In this document: positions 1 through 11,250 of the stretch, in pieces | Position numbering within the stretch: position 1 is the stretch's first letter | Layout of the letters: every line of letters starts with the position of its first letter | Translations under genes and position numbers: made by a program | The notes under the pieces: model-generated | The model's database searches: none | Told to the model about the DNA's origin: nothing | What the model saw: the letters and a program-made list of their open reading frames with translations, nothing else | NCBI RefSeq assembly: GCF_003590095.1 | Contig: NC_039482.1 | Span: forward strand, 15,641,657 to 15,705,656 | Reading direction: 5' to 3' | DNA length: 64,000 nucleotides | DNA from: Trichoplusia ni | Lineage: Eukaryota; Arthropoda; Insecta; Lepidoptera; Noctuidae

Positions 1-525
1 TTTAAATGAGGAGGTTGTTAATTTGACACATACGACTTCTAATAATCGAAATGAACTTTATCTAAAAAAGAAGTAACTATTGATTTTTCTTATTTTATTA
101 TCTTTCAAATTACTGTTTCGAAATAAAAAAATATTTTAATACAAAAATAAAGGAAAGAGTTGAAAAGTTCTTTTTTATTCATTTACTAGCTGTTAGAAAT
201 TTTAACTTAGGATTTTTTTTAAATCGGATTTGTTTTTTGCCTTTCTGCCCTTAGTTGTAACATATTTCATTACTGATCTGCTCCTATTAATCATAGATTG
301 ATAGTAGATATATATCTCATTGCCTTCCTGAGTTAATGGACTAACACTGAAATATTTTTTCATACCACTCAGTAGTTTCTGAGATTATGGCGTTCAAGCG
401 TGACAAACTCTTCAGCTTTATAATCTAAGTAGGTATGTGTAGGTTATGTGCGTGCATATAGGAAAAATAAAAAAACTTAAGGAAATGTTTTTTTATTAAA
501 TAATTACGACCTTAACGCTTGCCGC

Positions 526-612
526 GCAGGCTGGTTCCATGCGGCCCAGAATAGAGAGTCGTGGAAGGATTTGGGGGAGGCCTTTGCCCAGCAGTGGGAC
601 ACAGTGGGCTAG
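526..612 (+). mobile_element. 3' end of a non-LTR retrotransposon ORF (C-terminal 28 codons)
   Basis: The plus-strand frame at 526-612 reads AGWFHAAQNRESWKDLGEAF followed by AQQWDTVG and a TAG stop, then an A-rich stretch at 615-623. The block W-(M/F)-x-A-A-Q-(D/N)-R...W...LGEA(Y/F)xQQW is the C-terminus of a non-LTR (RTE-like, by memory) retrotransposon ORF very common in moths. The reading frame upstream stays open only briefly and is not recognisable, so this is a 5'-truncated copy, as expected from target-primed reverse transcription. Confidence 0.8.
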
Positions 613-722
613 AGAAAAAAAAATGTTTTTTAAATAATATCATAAAGAGGCAAAATTCGTGAGTCTGTGACATTGGGGGGATAATCTCAACATATGCTGA
701 ACCGATTTCGAAAATTCTTTTA

Positions 723-1328
723 CTAATAGAAAGTCATGTTATTTTTTTTGCACCTCTGGCAAGTCACTTTTCCTTCAAAGATTGGACAAGGTTTTTCATA
801 CGCACTGTATATACCCAAACAAAGTCGTCTAATAGCGTGGGGATGTAGCAGCAAGTCCTCAAGATGATGGTAGTGCTTCAATCCTTTACTCACCGATCGC
901 GTGCTTCTGCCGGTCAGAAATATGAGCCGGTGGGTCATTTTCTCGTGTTGTTTTTGGTCATGATAATTCGATACGAAATATATTTGTTAAACCTTTGGTT
1001 AATTTTTAGGCAATCATGACCAATAAGGTGGTAAACTTGGGCTTGCACATTCCATGTCATCATAAATCGGCCTTCTTAAATCTGTTGCACCAAAAGATGG
1101 AATGTGAATGGTCACCGCTTAGCAGTCTTAATATTTCTGAAGGATTTTTTTGATATTTCAATACGTACTTTCCCAACTGAGAAGAACATACCGTTTGTTT
1201 CTTTTTGCCATTTAACACCTTCATAATATATACCGTGGTTCGGTATCTGATGTCGGAATCTGTAGCGCAGTCAATCATAGGAGTTTAGGAAAATGCACTC
1301 CGTTCCTTATCAACCTAAGAAAGGCCGC
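723..1328 (-). other. Unassigned minus-strand reading frames beside the Helitron-like relic
   Basis: Two short minus-strand open frames (723-938 and 1060-1278) follow, in the sense direction, the Helitron-like repeat frame at 1330-1860. The 723-938 frame ends with a C-x2-C pair (CQRC), loosely zinc-finger-like. Both may be decayed continuation of the same mobile-element protein, but no residue pattern proves this. Confidence 0.25.
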
Positions 1329-1329
1329 C

Positions 1330-1860
1330 ATGCCTTGCGGCAACATTTTGAGACACATCCGATACGTTACGTCAGATGATTTCGACATTGTTCAAAGAAT
1401 GTCGAAGGCGATCAGAATTCAAATGTTCGTTGCGCTCTTTTTCTGTCTCTTAATGTCGTTCTCCAGTTATTCTTTCTTTCTGATTTTCTAATTGATTATG
1501 AATATTTTAGTGTGTGAGTGTTCGGTACAATTTATGTTTATCTCGGTCAAACTGTTGACCATCACTTGTTTCAAAAGACTTATTAGTAGATATGCAAATT
1601 CGCTGAGAACTCAAGCATAATTTTCTATCAGTAAACGTCTCCGACTCGCGATACAATGCGTGACGTTCACGATCAGCAAACTGTCGCACATGTTCTACAC
1701 TTGCCTCTAGAGATCTAGAAGCAGATGCGTAGATACGTTGAGATATGAAACGCAATTAACGCTACGGAGCGAGTTGCAGCCTGATGTTCCCGAACAGCAT
1801 CAACTCTCTCCTGACGTTCTTCGATAGATTCTTGGGACCTTATGATCCTCCATATTTTAG
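1330..1860 (-). pseudogene. Decayed ORF with 24-residue R/E-rich repeats, Helitron-protein-like
   Basis: Reading the minus strand across frameshifts and stops gives four to six units of a roughly 24-residue repeat: RSQESIEERQERVDAVREHQ (about 1773-1845), RSLEASVEHVRQFADRERHA and RESETFTDRKLCLSSQR (both inside the intact stretch 1507-1755), then ENQKERITGERH and ETEKERNEHLNSDRLRHSLN (about 1375-1475). Arg recurs at fixed positions. Repeats of the form R-x-x-E-x-x-E-x-R-x-x-R-L-x-x-x-R precede the zinc-finger and Rep regions of Helitron proteins in moths and other arthropods (family memory). At least two frame changes and several stops show it is non-functional. An alternative is an unrelated charged repeat protein. 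Confidence 0.5.
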
Positions 1861-2747
1861 CTCCTTTGAAACGTTGGGAAAGATTTACCTTTTTTTAGTC
1901 ATGATTATAGTTTTATTGCGTAGTTACCTAATCAAGTAAAATGTAAGTGACTGGTCCGCTGGCTACTACGTAGGTTTTATGACAATATATTAAACAATAA
2001 AGACTTCTTTTAATTTACTTTTCAAACTATGACAGACATCAAAATATGTCAAATGTTTGACAGGAAAGTAAGGTAAAGGCACCTAATTCCGCTTTGTTTT
2101 CATGATAACTTGAAAGAACATAAATTGAGTGTTTAATATACCTTTCTGTAGAATTGGCAATTTTTATTAGAAGTGTTATTTATCTTAATTTTGAAATATA
2201 CTCACAGATTGACTGTATAAAAGATAAAAAATGTTAAATAGTGTAAAATGTAAAGAAGTCTGAGGCACCTTATTCCGATTTAAAAATTCTAATTCCAATG
2301 ATTTTGTTCCTAATTCTGAGTGTAAAAATATTTAGGAAAGGAGAAAGGCAAATCTCTTTATTGTCTTAGTATTTAAAAAGGCTCGGTATTTAAAAACTTA
2401 ATTTTCTCCTCAATTCGTGAAGAAATACTCAAGAGTTAAGTGTTTTCGATAAAAAATATAAACCTCATAATATTTTGAACTAAACAAAAACTCACACAAT
2501 ATAAAACTATCAACTTAAACACTATTTAGCAATTTAGTATGAAACATGCATTCAAGTAGCTGCTAGCCTTAAACTGAGCGATTATTAGAAAATCTTCACA
2601 TCATTAATTGTAAGACTATTTGTGTGTGTACATAAATTATTAAAAAAACAGCTAAATTATTAATTAAATAAGACCTTGCTTTGATAAGACCGTTTTTATT
2701 ACAATATCGAAATATGGTGCCTTTACCTTAGTAAATTAAATTTGTTA
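1861..2747. other. AT-rich non-coding stretch
   Basis: No recognised gene or repeat. A/T-rich sequence in which phrases such as GGTGCCTTTACCTTA and AAGGCACCTAATTCCGC recur in loosely inverted relation (near 2074-2094 and 2714-2729), which could mark the ends of an old element of about 650 bp. Support is weak. Confidence 0.3.
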
Positions 2748-2908
2748 TTTTTTCGCCTTTTCAGCATTTTTTTCGAATTTCCTCACCGTTTAAACCTTCC
2801 CTGGACTTCTACGAATATTTCAAGACTAAAAAAAGCCAAATCGGTTCAGCCGTTTTCGAGTTTTAGTGAGACTAACGAACAGCATTTCATTTTTATATAT
2901 ATAGATTT
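2748..2908 (-). mobile_element. Dispersed moth repeat (Helitron-like, non-coding)
   Basis: The minus strand carries a phrase set I recognise from many moth genomes: it opens AATCTATATATATAAAAATG, continues with CTGTTCGTTAGTCTCACTAA and the primer-like block AACGGCTGAACCGATTTGGC, and later GTCCAGGGAAGGTTTAAACG. The block 'cggctgaaccgattt' is shared by several Helitron-related non-autonomous elements in this window. No protein is encoded. Exact family assignment needs a repeat library. Confidence 0.55.
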
Positions 2909-4560
2909 CTCGGTAATCGATTCAGTCCAAAAATAAGTATCACCCAGAGTCTCCCTCCAATTGAAAATCATCAAAAAAAATGTAAAACTAGCCAAAACCA
3001 AAATTGATTGAGTTATTTCAAGTAACAACAGATTGTTCAAAGCTTATGGTTTTCCTCAGATGAAGGTAAACAGATCGTTAATATGTGATGCTATCCATTA
3101 ACAGTAGACTCATCACGTAACCAGTATTCAAACCACAACTGATGAAGGATTTATGGTGATGTATCATATTTTTATACAAACCTGTCTTCTGTATAACAAT
3201 GTATACTAGGGACTGGGCACATAACCTATAATAAATGAAGCAATTTGTTCTCTTGATGACATTATGCGGTAAACTAGCTTTTGTCATAAGTTAGTCATGT
3301 ATGCATGCAGGAGAATGATTGGGAAAAATTAAAGCATAAACATTCTCATTCATTACACAGATTATAAAAGTAATTGACTTAAGAAAGAAGTCCTCAATAG
3401 CTTTGTTCGATGCATTCAACTATAACATATTAGTTTGAGAATCTGTACCTGACTACTCAAATACCATCACAACACCATATACCACATACTTGATATTCTT
3501 TACCTAAAGAATTCAAATGGAACTAAATATTACTAAGGCTAAACTGTCTGTCAATAGGTTTTACCTTATAAACCGAGATAACGAAGTCAATTGACATTTT
3601 CAAAGATGATGTTTTTTGCCACCTTTGAGGAGAAGCAACAATATTGTTATTGCATAAGTCTGATAGTGACCAATTTGGGCAAACAAAATTCATTTCACAA
3701 TTTTGTTTTTTTCTAATCCCTGTATGCATACGTAACCCTCAGTATCTCAACTCCGGTTCACACTTACTCGGCTATTATTACATTCTAACTTATCCGCAAA
3801 TAAGTCTAGGAGTCATAAGAAATTTAAAAACAGCAATAAGTCTAGACTAACGCTGAAGACAAACTCTATAAATCTATCCAGTCATCCTATAAAACTATAT
3901 CAAACTTGCATGAATGCGCGTTTCATAGCAAAGAGAAGAGTACAGAAAACAAGTGAATCGCACGCGCACTTTATATCCTCTATAAAACCGGCTGACTGTC
4001 ACACCGTACCGACCGTACTGACCGTATGTTTATATTTATTACGCTGCGTGTGCTCTCGTACGAGCTCGTAAACTCTGTGTTGTTATTCGTACGTGATTCA
4101 ATCTTATTCAAAACTAGTTTTTCTTTGTGACTTTGCGTTTGTGTTTGGTGATTGACACAAAAGTTCTTAAGTTTGAAATTAAATTCAAAAGGTTGTCAAT
4201 TCAGTTGTTTATAGGCAAAATATACATAATTTGATTATCAGATAGCCACTTGATGTTTCAATTTCCTCATTTTCCTTTAGCTGGAAGTTGTTAGATTTGA
4301 ACGTGAATGTATTCGTAACCTTATGAAACCCTCGAAACAAAACAAAATGTGCAAACAAAGCACATTCTCTAGTCTATCACAAATCAAATTAAGTGAAATA
4401 AAAAAATGACAATGCTCACAAAGTTATTTAAGGTTCCATTACGAGAACATGGCATTAAAATAGAGAACTATCAAAAAAATGTACGGAAATTCCTTATCGA
4501 CAAGTGACGAGACTATGACTTGTATGCTCAAAACTTTCGAGCATCTACAGAACCAACACT
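2909..4560. other. Non-coding stretch, no gene recognised
   Basis: Only short shadow frames. The one segment of note is a GC-richer, TATA-containing portion at about 3955-4100, listed separately. The rest shows ordinary AT-rich intronic or intergenic composition. Confidence 0.4.
3981..3987 (+). promoter_or_regulatory. Possible TATA box of an upstream promoter
   Basis: TATAAAA lies just downstream of a CG-containing tract (CACGCGCAC) and is followed about 25-35 bases later by CCGACCGTACTGACCG, where a transcription start would be expected. After it, the base composition resembles an insect 5' leader. Nothing shows that it is used; a lone TATAAAA is common in AT-rich DNA, so this is a weak candidate for a promoter of the DPP-like gene or of nothing. 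Confidence 0.15.
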
Positions 4561-4570
4561 GTTCTCTATG

Positions 4571-4619
4571 TAGAAGCGAATCGGCACTCTGCATTTCATG
4601 TAGCGTTGTCTCTCTTACA
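4571..4619. repeat. Hairpin repeat copy 1 (decayed)
   Basis: Left arm TAGAAGCGAATCGGCACTCT, right arm ATGTAGCGTTGTCTCTCTTA. The arms match the GTGGAAGCGAGA / TCTCGCTTCCAC family consensus with several changes. Confidence 0.5.
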
Positions 4620-5063
4620 CAATTTATGGTTTTACTTCAAAAGCTTTTAATATGAGATTCGCCGTAGCCCGAAACTTAAAAATTCTAGTAAAACACTAGA
4701 CCTAAAACGTTGGCGTGAATCTTATCGCCCGTAAAGGAAGTGTTTGTATTATCTACCTAAACCCTAAGGTATGCTAACTTTTACGTAACCATTGCCAAAA
4801 GTAGACGATGGCAGTAGTCCAAACCCGTTGACATTTTGGAGTGTCCCATATACAGTAATGATGCGGATTTCGGGTGACCTTTAATAGTACGTACTGAAAT
4901 ATAACTCATTCAAAATGTAAACATCTAGCCAACAAGTCTATGAAATAATATTCTTTAATTACCATTTCTTAGCTATAGTTTTTTGCTTTGTTCTGCTTGC
5001 TAGTCTTTTTCAATATTTCTAATTGTAGATATTATAATTTTTGCTTCATCTTTTTGCTATTCA

Positions 5064-5217
5064 ATGATGTAACGGTTTACTCACGCGTATCTATCGAGGT
5101 AGCCCGACTAGTTTCAGACCCAACCGGAGTCCTTAATCATAATCTGACGCAGCGGGATCCTCGAACTTCTTCTTCTTTCTTTCCCGATAAATACGCGTGA
5201 GTAAATCGTTACATCAT
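5064..5217. mobile_element. 154-bp element with 33-bp terminal inverted repeats (MITE-like)
   Basis: The left end ATGATGTAACGGTTTACTCA (5064 onward, TIR to 5096) and the right end (5185-5217), read on the opposite strand, agree at 31 of 33 positions, including CTCACGCGTAT. The interior includes AGCCCGACTAGTTTCAGACC and CTGACGCAGCGGGATCC. No coding capacity. A partial relative lies at 61317-61398. A target-site duplication could not be fixed. The short length and long TIR suit a MITE or foldback element of unassigned superfamily. Confidence 0.7.
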
Positions 5218-6164
5218 ATGATCTTTTTGTTGTTTACTAAAATGCATTTTTTTTTTGTAGGTTATAAGTGTTGATATAAGTATCAGTACAATTTTTAAAA
5301 AAGGCCGTCAGTACGAATTCACAACTGGTATGCCCAAAAAATTGTCTCAAAGCTGAATTCGTTTCTTGCGATCCTTTTAAAATTAAGCTATTATCGCAAA
5401 CGTTATCTCATTTTCTTTGAGTCCTCACACAAACCATTCACAAACATAAAGCAGAATAACAATACAGACAAAAGAAAATACACGTTCCAATTTTAAATTT
5501 AAGTTTTCATATTGTCTCGAAGTAAGATAAGCCATGCTGGCATGTTTACGTGAACTCTTCGAAAATATCTTTGTCTTTTAAAAAGAAAAGCAAAGCCCTC
5601 CCCCTCTCACACCGAACTGTAACTTCGATAACGACACTTTGTAGTTTTAAGATACTTCGAGCACATTTTTGTATTGAATTTCTTTTTGAAGTTTCGCTGT
5701 ACTACTTTCGTTTCATCAGAAGGAAAATTGGTTAGGCTAAGTTTTGGTTAACCTTTACATATTTTATGAAACCTGGTATTTTCTTATATCTCATCTATAA
5801 AACTACCTACGGAGAGAAAATGTTGTCGTAAAACCTTTACGTAATAGGCTAATATTGTAAGAGCTTTACATTGCCTTTTCTGTTTACCTAGGAGGCAGGT
5901 TAGGCAAAAAATATAGTATAGTTATTATTTTCAAAAGTCAATTTATTCTCCAATACCTCAGAAAACATGTGTGTAAAACATTTTCTCCTAACTTCCACCA
6001 TAAACATCGCTTAGCTAAACATTACCCACCCCATGGGCCCCATACACTCCCGTTACAAAACAAACTCAGAGCTCGCAAACCTTCGGTTCCTAAACAAAGT
6101 TTTTCCCTTTTCATACTTTTCGTCACAAATAACCTAGAGGACAACGTTTAAAGTAAGCTGTTGC
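5218..6164. other. Non-coding stretch, no gene recognised
   Basis: AT-rich DNA with short incidental frames only. Nothing repeated or structured was recognised. Confidence 0.4.
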
Positions 6165-6217
6165 TGTGGAAGCGAGAGAGCGCATTACACGACATATAGT
6201 GTTGTCTCCTTTCTACA
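6165..6217. repeat. Hairpin repeat copy 2
   Basis: Left arm TGTGGAAGCGAGAGAGCGCA, right arm ATAGTGTTGTCTCCTTTCTA, with a small CG-containing loop. It matches the family consensus well on the left and moderately on the right. Confidence 0.6.
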
Positions 6218-7240
6218 TCTCCGCGACTGTTTTATGAGATGTTGGTAGATTTTCTGTGACAGTTGTGATTTATTTAGACATTCTTGTATTATTCGAGTTA
6301 TGGTGGGTATGATATTCTAATATATTGATATGATTAAACGCAGGGATGTATTGAAGAATAATATGGCGAAAGTAAATGATGGAAAATGTTTGGACACGAA
6401 AAAATATATTGTTTTAGGGACGATTTGAAGTTTACGAACATACTAGCTTAGAACTGTTTAGTTCAAGCATCTTTGATTGTTTACGCGACGAGTTTAAAAG
6501 TCTTGTCAAAAATAAAGGTGTTTGTACTTTGTACGATTACATTACTAGATTTGTTATGTGGTCGACGGATTTGACCAAATGGTATGAAGGCCCTTTAAAC
6601 GAGCTAATAGTTAAAAATCATTTGAGATGAGATCAGTGGCCCCAAGACTCGACTTTCGCCACAAGCTATTCAGCAACGATAGACACAGCTATAAATCCAG
6701 TAAAGTATTGCTACTATGAAAAAACTTTTTACTATAAATAGCACCAACTCAACTGCTATTATTAAAGTCTCAAGATAACCATACATTTCACACAGAACCC
6801 GTGCACAACAATAAACCAGTTGCACGTGGCAACAAAGGCTTTGAACGCAATCGTACCATAAAAATATATTAAGCAATAAAAATAAAATGTTACAGCACGG
6901 TGTAAGCGGCGGCCACAGTAAAACGTTTGTCGAGTAATGTCTGTTGCTCCCGTAAATCGAAAGACGTGCTTTACTTGTATACGTATAGTATTATTTATAC
7001 ATATTGTTTATATATTTATACATGTATAAATGTGTATAAACCACAAACCGCCTCGTTAGTACAGTCGCAAACTGAAACGTATTTGATGTATTCGAGTTCT
7101 TGCGTTTCTGAGGTTTAGGTAGAAAAGTGGTATTGTATTTTCTGGTATGGAGTACATGGATTATTAAGAAATTCGTAAAAAAGCATTACCTTCTTAGATT
7201 TCGTTACAGACACATTGGGTAAATTGCTCCAGTATGTATC
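6218..7240. other. Non-coding stretch, no gene recognised
   Basis: AT-rich. Contains a short TATAC/ATGTA-rich run near 6975-7035. No coding or repeat signature supported. Confidence 0.4.
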
Positions 7241-7256
7241 GATCCAATATTTTTAA

Positions 7257-7431
7257 TCCGTCACACAGATTTCCAAAAAATATTTTTTCTTACAATATTA
7301 AAATGTAAGAAAAATGTACTGGTAAGTGACGTCACTCGAGTATTTAAATAACTGTATCCTCTTCATTTTTAATAACAAAATAAAAGAAAAATACGTACCT
7401 ATCCAATATTTTTGAAAATCTGTATGACGGA
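7257..7431. mobile_element. Possible 175-bp element with imperfect inverted ends
   Basis: The left end TCCGTCACACAGATTTCCAA (7257 onward) and the right end, read in reverse complement from 7431, TCCGTCATACAGATTTTCAA, are near-identical over about 27 bases. The interior contains the palindrome AGTGACGTCACT (7325-7336). The phrase ATCCAATATTTTT also occurs directly near both ends. Consistent with a small non-autonomous DNA element; boundaries uncertain. Confidence 0.45.
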
Positions 7432-8356
7432 CTCAACAGAATTTTTAAGCCAAATACTCTATTAATATTACTTTTGTCGAACCAAAAAGGTCACCTCAGG
7501 TTAACCCAATTGACTCATTGAAAAGAAACGACATCTCTTGACATTCGAGTGTTTTCTATTGTGTTCAGTTGTATATTCAGCTGAAATCATATTGAATGTG
7601 ATAGCCTAACCTTAAGACCGTATTAATGCCATGTCAAATTTCTGGGATAAGGTCCCCGGAGGAACGGCTATTGAATATTGTGTGCGTTTTTACAATGCAT
7701 GGCTTGCATGTTTCAGTAGCTATATAAAAAGTGTGAATTTTCGTCCTTTCGAGCTACTTCGAGATTGCCTCTGTTGGGCTTGTACTCTATAATATGTAAC
7801 GAGCAGCACACTCACATCTTTCGACACTAGTGGTCCTAGCCGATGCCTTTGAAGAGATCTTTACCTATTATAAGCAAAGAAATCTATCTATATTGTTGTT
7901 TATTCCAAAATTTATACTGAAACTGAGTAAAAACGATGTCAAGTTTCCAACCATAGTTACATTTCTATATCCTTTCAACAAATAATTCATTTACAACCTC
8001 TATACTGTCTCTCTTTATCACACACACACTAGCTCCATTGTAAGATAACAGTGTTACGAATAAGGTTATATTATATTCCACCTCCTTACGTTGTATGCGA
8101 AGATACGTTGCATCAGAATTACTCGGATTCTCATGCAAATGCCGCGGTCTGAGGTCTCACGTTGTACGAAGGTCATTTAAAGCCAAGAGTAAACAAAATA
8201 AAACTGAAGTATTTCTTGAAGAGTGTGGGTTTTAGAGACGCTTGTAAAATGCATATAGCATATAGTTGAAGTCATATGACGTAGCGGGGAAAATGTGTTA
8301 GAAAACAGACCTGTGCCTGTACTATGTGAAAATCCATAGCTTTTGTCATGTTGCCA
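7432..8356. other. Non-coding stretch, no gene recognised
   Basis: No gene. The last about 45 bases (near 8310-8356) resemble the left flank of other hairpin-repeat copies (CCTGTACTATGTGAA), suggesting that the repeat unit extends beyond the hairpin. Confidence 0.35.
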
Positions 8357-8412
8357 GTGTGCAAGCGAGATAGAACTCTACATTGCGCGTAGCGGCGTCT
8401 CGCTTCCACAAT
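8357..8412. repeat. Hairpin repeat copy 3 (well preserved)
   Basis: Left arm GTGTGCAAGCGAGATAGAAC, right arm CGGCGTCTCGCTTCCACAAT. Preceded by CCTGTACTATGTGAAAATCC, a flank shared with the copy at 28841. Confidence 0.65.
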
Positions 8413-9950
8413 TGAAAGCTTTTTTTTGTATGCTCGTAGTTTGTGGTGAAAATAATAAACAAAAGCTGAAATTGTAGCTACATAAGGTTTTAGTTGTGCA
8501 CACATTGGAAGTGGTAAACCGTGACGTGTTGTTATTTTAGTGAAGAACGTGGCTGTGGTGTGTCAGATAAGATTGGTAGTGAAGTGTGTTTCGTTTCAGT
8601 GAAGACTTTTGTCTAGTTGTAGGGTGGGAAAGGCCAAGTAATAGAATATGTTTGAGTTGATCTTATTTGAACTTTAGTATTTCGTTTTTGTTTGAGGTTA
8701 TGTTTCAAAGTCCGTTGTTCTGGATACAGTAATTGACGGAGAAAACTATAATTCATTTAAACTTTGTTTACTCACGGAAAAAAATATTAAATTCTAAAAA
8801 AAGAACTGTTGCACCTTTCTAGGAATTTATCTCCTTACACAGAAGCCATATGTAGAACATGACTAGGATACATTTGAACACATTCTAGTCTTGTAATCCT
8901 CGTTACATTAGCACCAAGAAGACCATAAAATGACACAAATAAACAGGAATGAAAAGGCCGATATCATAAAAGCAATTTGGCTGTAGGTCATAAAGTACGC
9001 GCCATCAAATAAGCACTTACCTCTCTCCGATAGATGTCGCTTTACACTATATTAACCGATTAACTACGAATTGTCAGCCCTTTTACTGATCTCTCGTAGA
9101 ATGGTATTTGGGAACGTTTGTGTATTGGTTTTCTACGTTTAATGGGTTTTAGGTCTTAATGATTTATATCATGATGTTGATTGTCGATAGCTAGTGCTTT
9201 TTGAACCCTATTTTTAAAGTTCCGCTCTTTCCGCCGCTCGTAAAGTCTGCGCGTCTGTCCGACTGTCACCAGTTTGTTTCTCTTTACCCGTATAGATACA
9301 CTGCTTTTTACAGATGATCTAAATCATACATTTGGTGTGAAAACCATTGCCTAACCTCCAATCTTACCAAAAAAATATTTGTGAATCTATTTATAATTTA
9401 ATTTAGATAATTAATTTTATAACTTCAACAAAACGACACACTCAATTATACAAAGTATGAAAACCGCATCAAGTGATCAAAATAATCTTATAAATTGTGT
9501 TCGTTCAAATAAATTTTACTTTCTCAAGACAACCACAAAGGAAACTAAAACAGGAATAAGGAAGACCAAAAATAAGTTATTTGCAGCAAATTAAATCCAT
9601 TGAACCCTCTGTTACGGCCTAAAATAACTAATAAATTGTCGAGAACATTCCTAAGGTAGTTAAGTGTCACAGACCATTAAAATATATTTGAATGGTAGAG
9701 TTTTCAAACTGTCGGCATTTTAGACCCCCGCGGTTACACCGGGTTGAACTGCAAACAATTCGTTTTAATTTTATTAGCTTTAGCGAGTGTTTATTGCTGC
9801 AATTAAGGAATTGAATAAATAACTTTGAATTATTTGTCAGCTGGAAACTGGTACTGGCAGCAAAAATGTTTACGCTGCAACGGTTGTTACAAAAAATTCT
9901 TAGTAAATGTTTTCACAAAAAATTGAGACATCGATCTCGCTTTTTACTTA
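8413..9950. other. Non-coding stretch, no gene recognised
   Basis: AT-rich DNA without a supported gene or repeat. Confidence 0.4.
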
Positions 9951-10165
9951 TCCCTACTAATATTATAAATGCGAAAGTAACTCTGTCTGTCTGTTACGCT
10001 TTCACGTCTAAACCACTGAACTGATTTTAATGGAATTTGGTACAGATATAGAGTTGACCTTGAGAAAGAACATAGGATAGTTTTTATCCCGGACTTTTGA
10101 AGAATACTCTTGGAAACACGATATAACCGACCTTGACGCGGGCGAAGCCGCGGGCGAAATGCTAG
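9951..10165 (+). mobile_element. Non-autonomous Helitron-like element, intact orientation +
   Basis: Starts TCCCTACTAATATTATAAAT, then GCGAAAGTAACTCTGTCTGT with a TCTG run, the block TTTCACGTCTAAACCACTGA, then AAAGAACATAGGATAGTTTT, and finishes with GACGCGGGCGAAGCCGCGGG (hairpin-prone) before CTAGT. A short GC hairpin followed by CTAGT fits the Helitron 3' terminus (hairpin plus CTRR-type end). The whole phrase set is one I recognise as extremely common in moths. No protein. Confidence 0.75.
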
Positions 10166-11157
10166 TTATAATATAGTTCGTTTTTAAATATGAACTAAAT
10201 TACCCAACGAAGATGACATACCGTTTTCTTGAAAAGTCATTCCAAGACACTAAACTAAACTACTTAAAACTTTATTTTCCGTTCACTGTCACTTTCAAGT
10301 TCCAGCAAATATTAAATAAAAACTCAAAGCTCTAAATCTTCAAAGCACAACACAGTCAACATCTGAAAATTTTCGATCACGACAAAAATATTCGTACAAA
10401 AGGACCAAATTTTTTTGTTGTCCGTACATAAGGTTCGCAAGCTTTACAGCCGACGCCGTGATAATCTGTGTCTATGTACTGAAGTACACATGTCTAAGGC
10501 GCCGAGAAGACGCGCCGACGACAATTAATGTAGTTACGATGTTATTATTGAAAGTTTGCCATGATTTATTAACTCATTGATGGTTATGACATGGTAAATT
10601 AGGTTTAAGTTATTAGATATCCCGCTGTTTGCTAATCTTTATTTTCGTGCTTTTAATTCGTTATTAGGTTATCTAAAATTTTTGGTCCTTCGGTACTTAT
10701 TTTGAACGAATACCATTAAATTTTCGTTGTATTTTTTTACCTAAGTATTACTAAGAAATTTGTACAAAGACACCCAGACAGGACAAGCATTATTTCTGGA
10801 TCCCGGGGATCAATCCTGCGACACGTCACGCACTGCAAGCATATTTAAGGGGTTGGTTACCCTTTAAATAAAAACGTTTATTTCAATTATTACAAGAATA
10901 CGTATTCTTTTGAGTCAGCGAACCGTTTGAACTCCAACCATTATAAATGTTCTCGAAAGTTACTCAGCAAGAGTTGTGTAAATACAAAGTAGTCGAAGCC
11001 TGAAACGCCCGGAAATTTTCCACCGGCGAAGGTAACTTGGCGAAATGTATTTCTGTAGTACTTGGGTCACGTGACACCGCCGAATATAATACAGCTTGTT
11101 TTACTTGGTACTGTTAAGAATTGAGAGCACATCATATTCATTGGTTGGTACAATTAT
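10166..11157. other. Non-coding stretch, no gene recognised
   Basis: Contains a CG-richer patch at about 10445-10530 (GCCGACGCCGTGATAATCTG, CGCCGAGAAGACGCGCCGAC) of unknown meaning. No gene. Confidence 0.35.
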
Positions 11158-11250
11158 TCATCATCATCAGCCCATATTCGTCCACTGCTGGACATAGGCC
11201 TCCCCAATTGCACTTCATCAAGATCTATCTTCGGCTTCTAACATCCAAGC
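11158..11250 (-). mobile_element. Second non-LTR retrotransposon 3' end, with (TGA)n tail
   Basis: On the minus strand the frame reads W-M-L-E-A-E-D-R-S, two stops, then SAIGEAYVQQWTNMG and a TGA stop at 11167-11169 that runs into repeated TGA. It is collinear with the 526-612 element (W-F-H-A-A-Q-N-R-E-S ... LGEAFAQQWDTVG). The two internal stops show decay. The (TGA)n tail matches the ATC repeat at the tail of the 38.7 kb SINE, suggesting a shared reverse-transcription machinery (inference). Confidence 0.7.
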
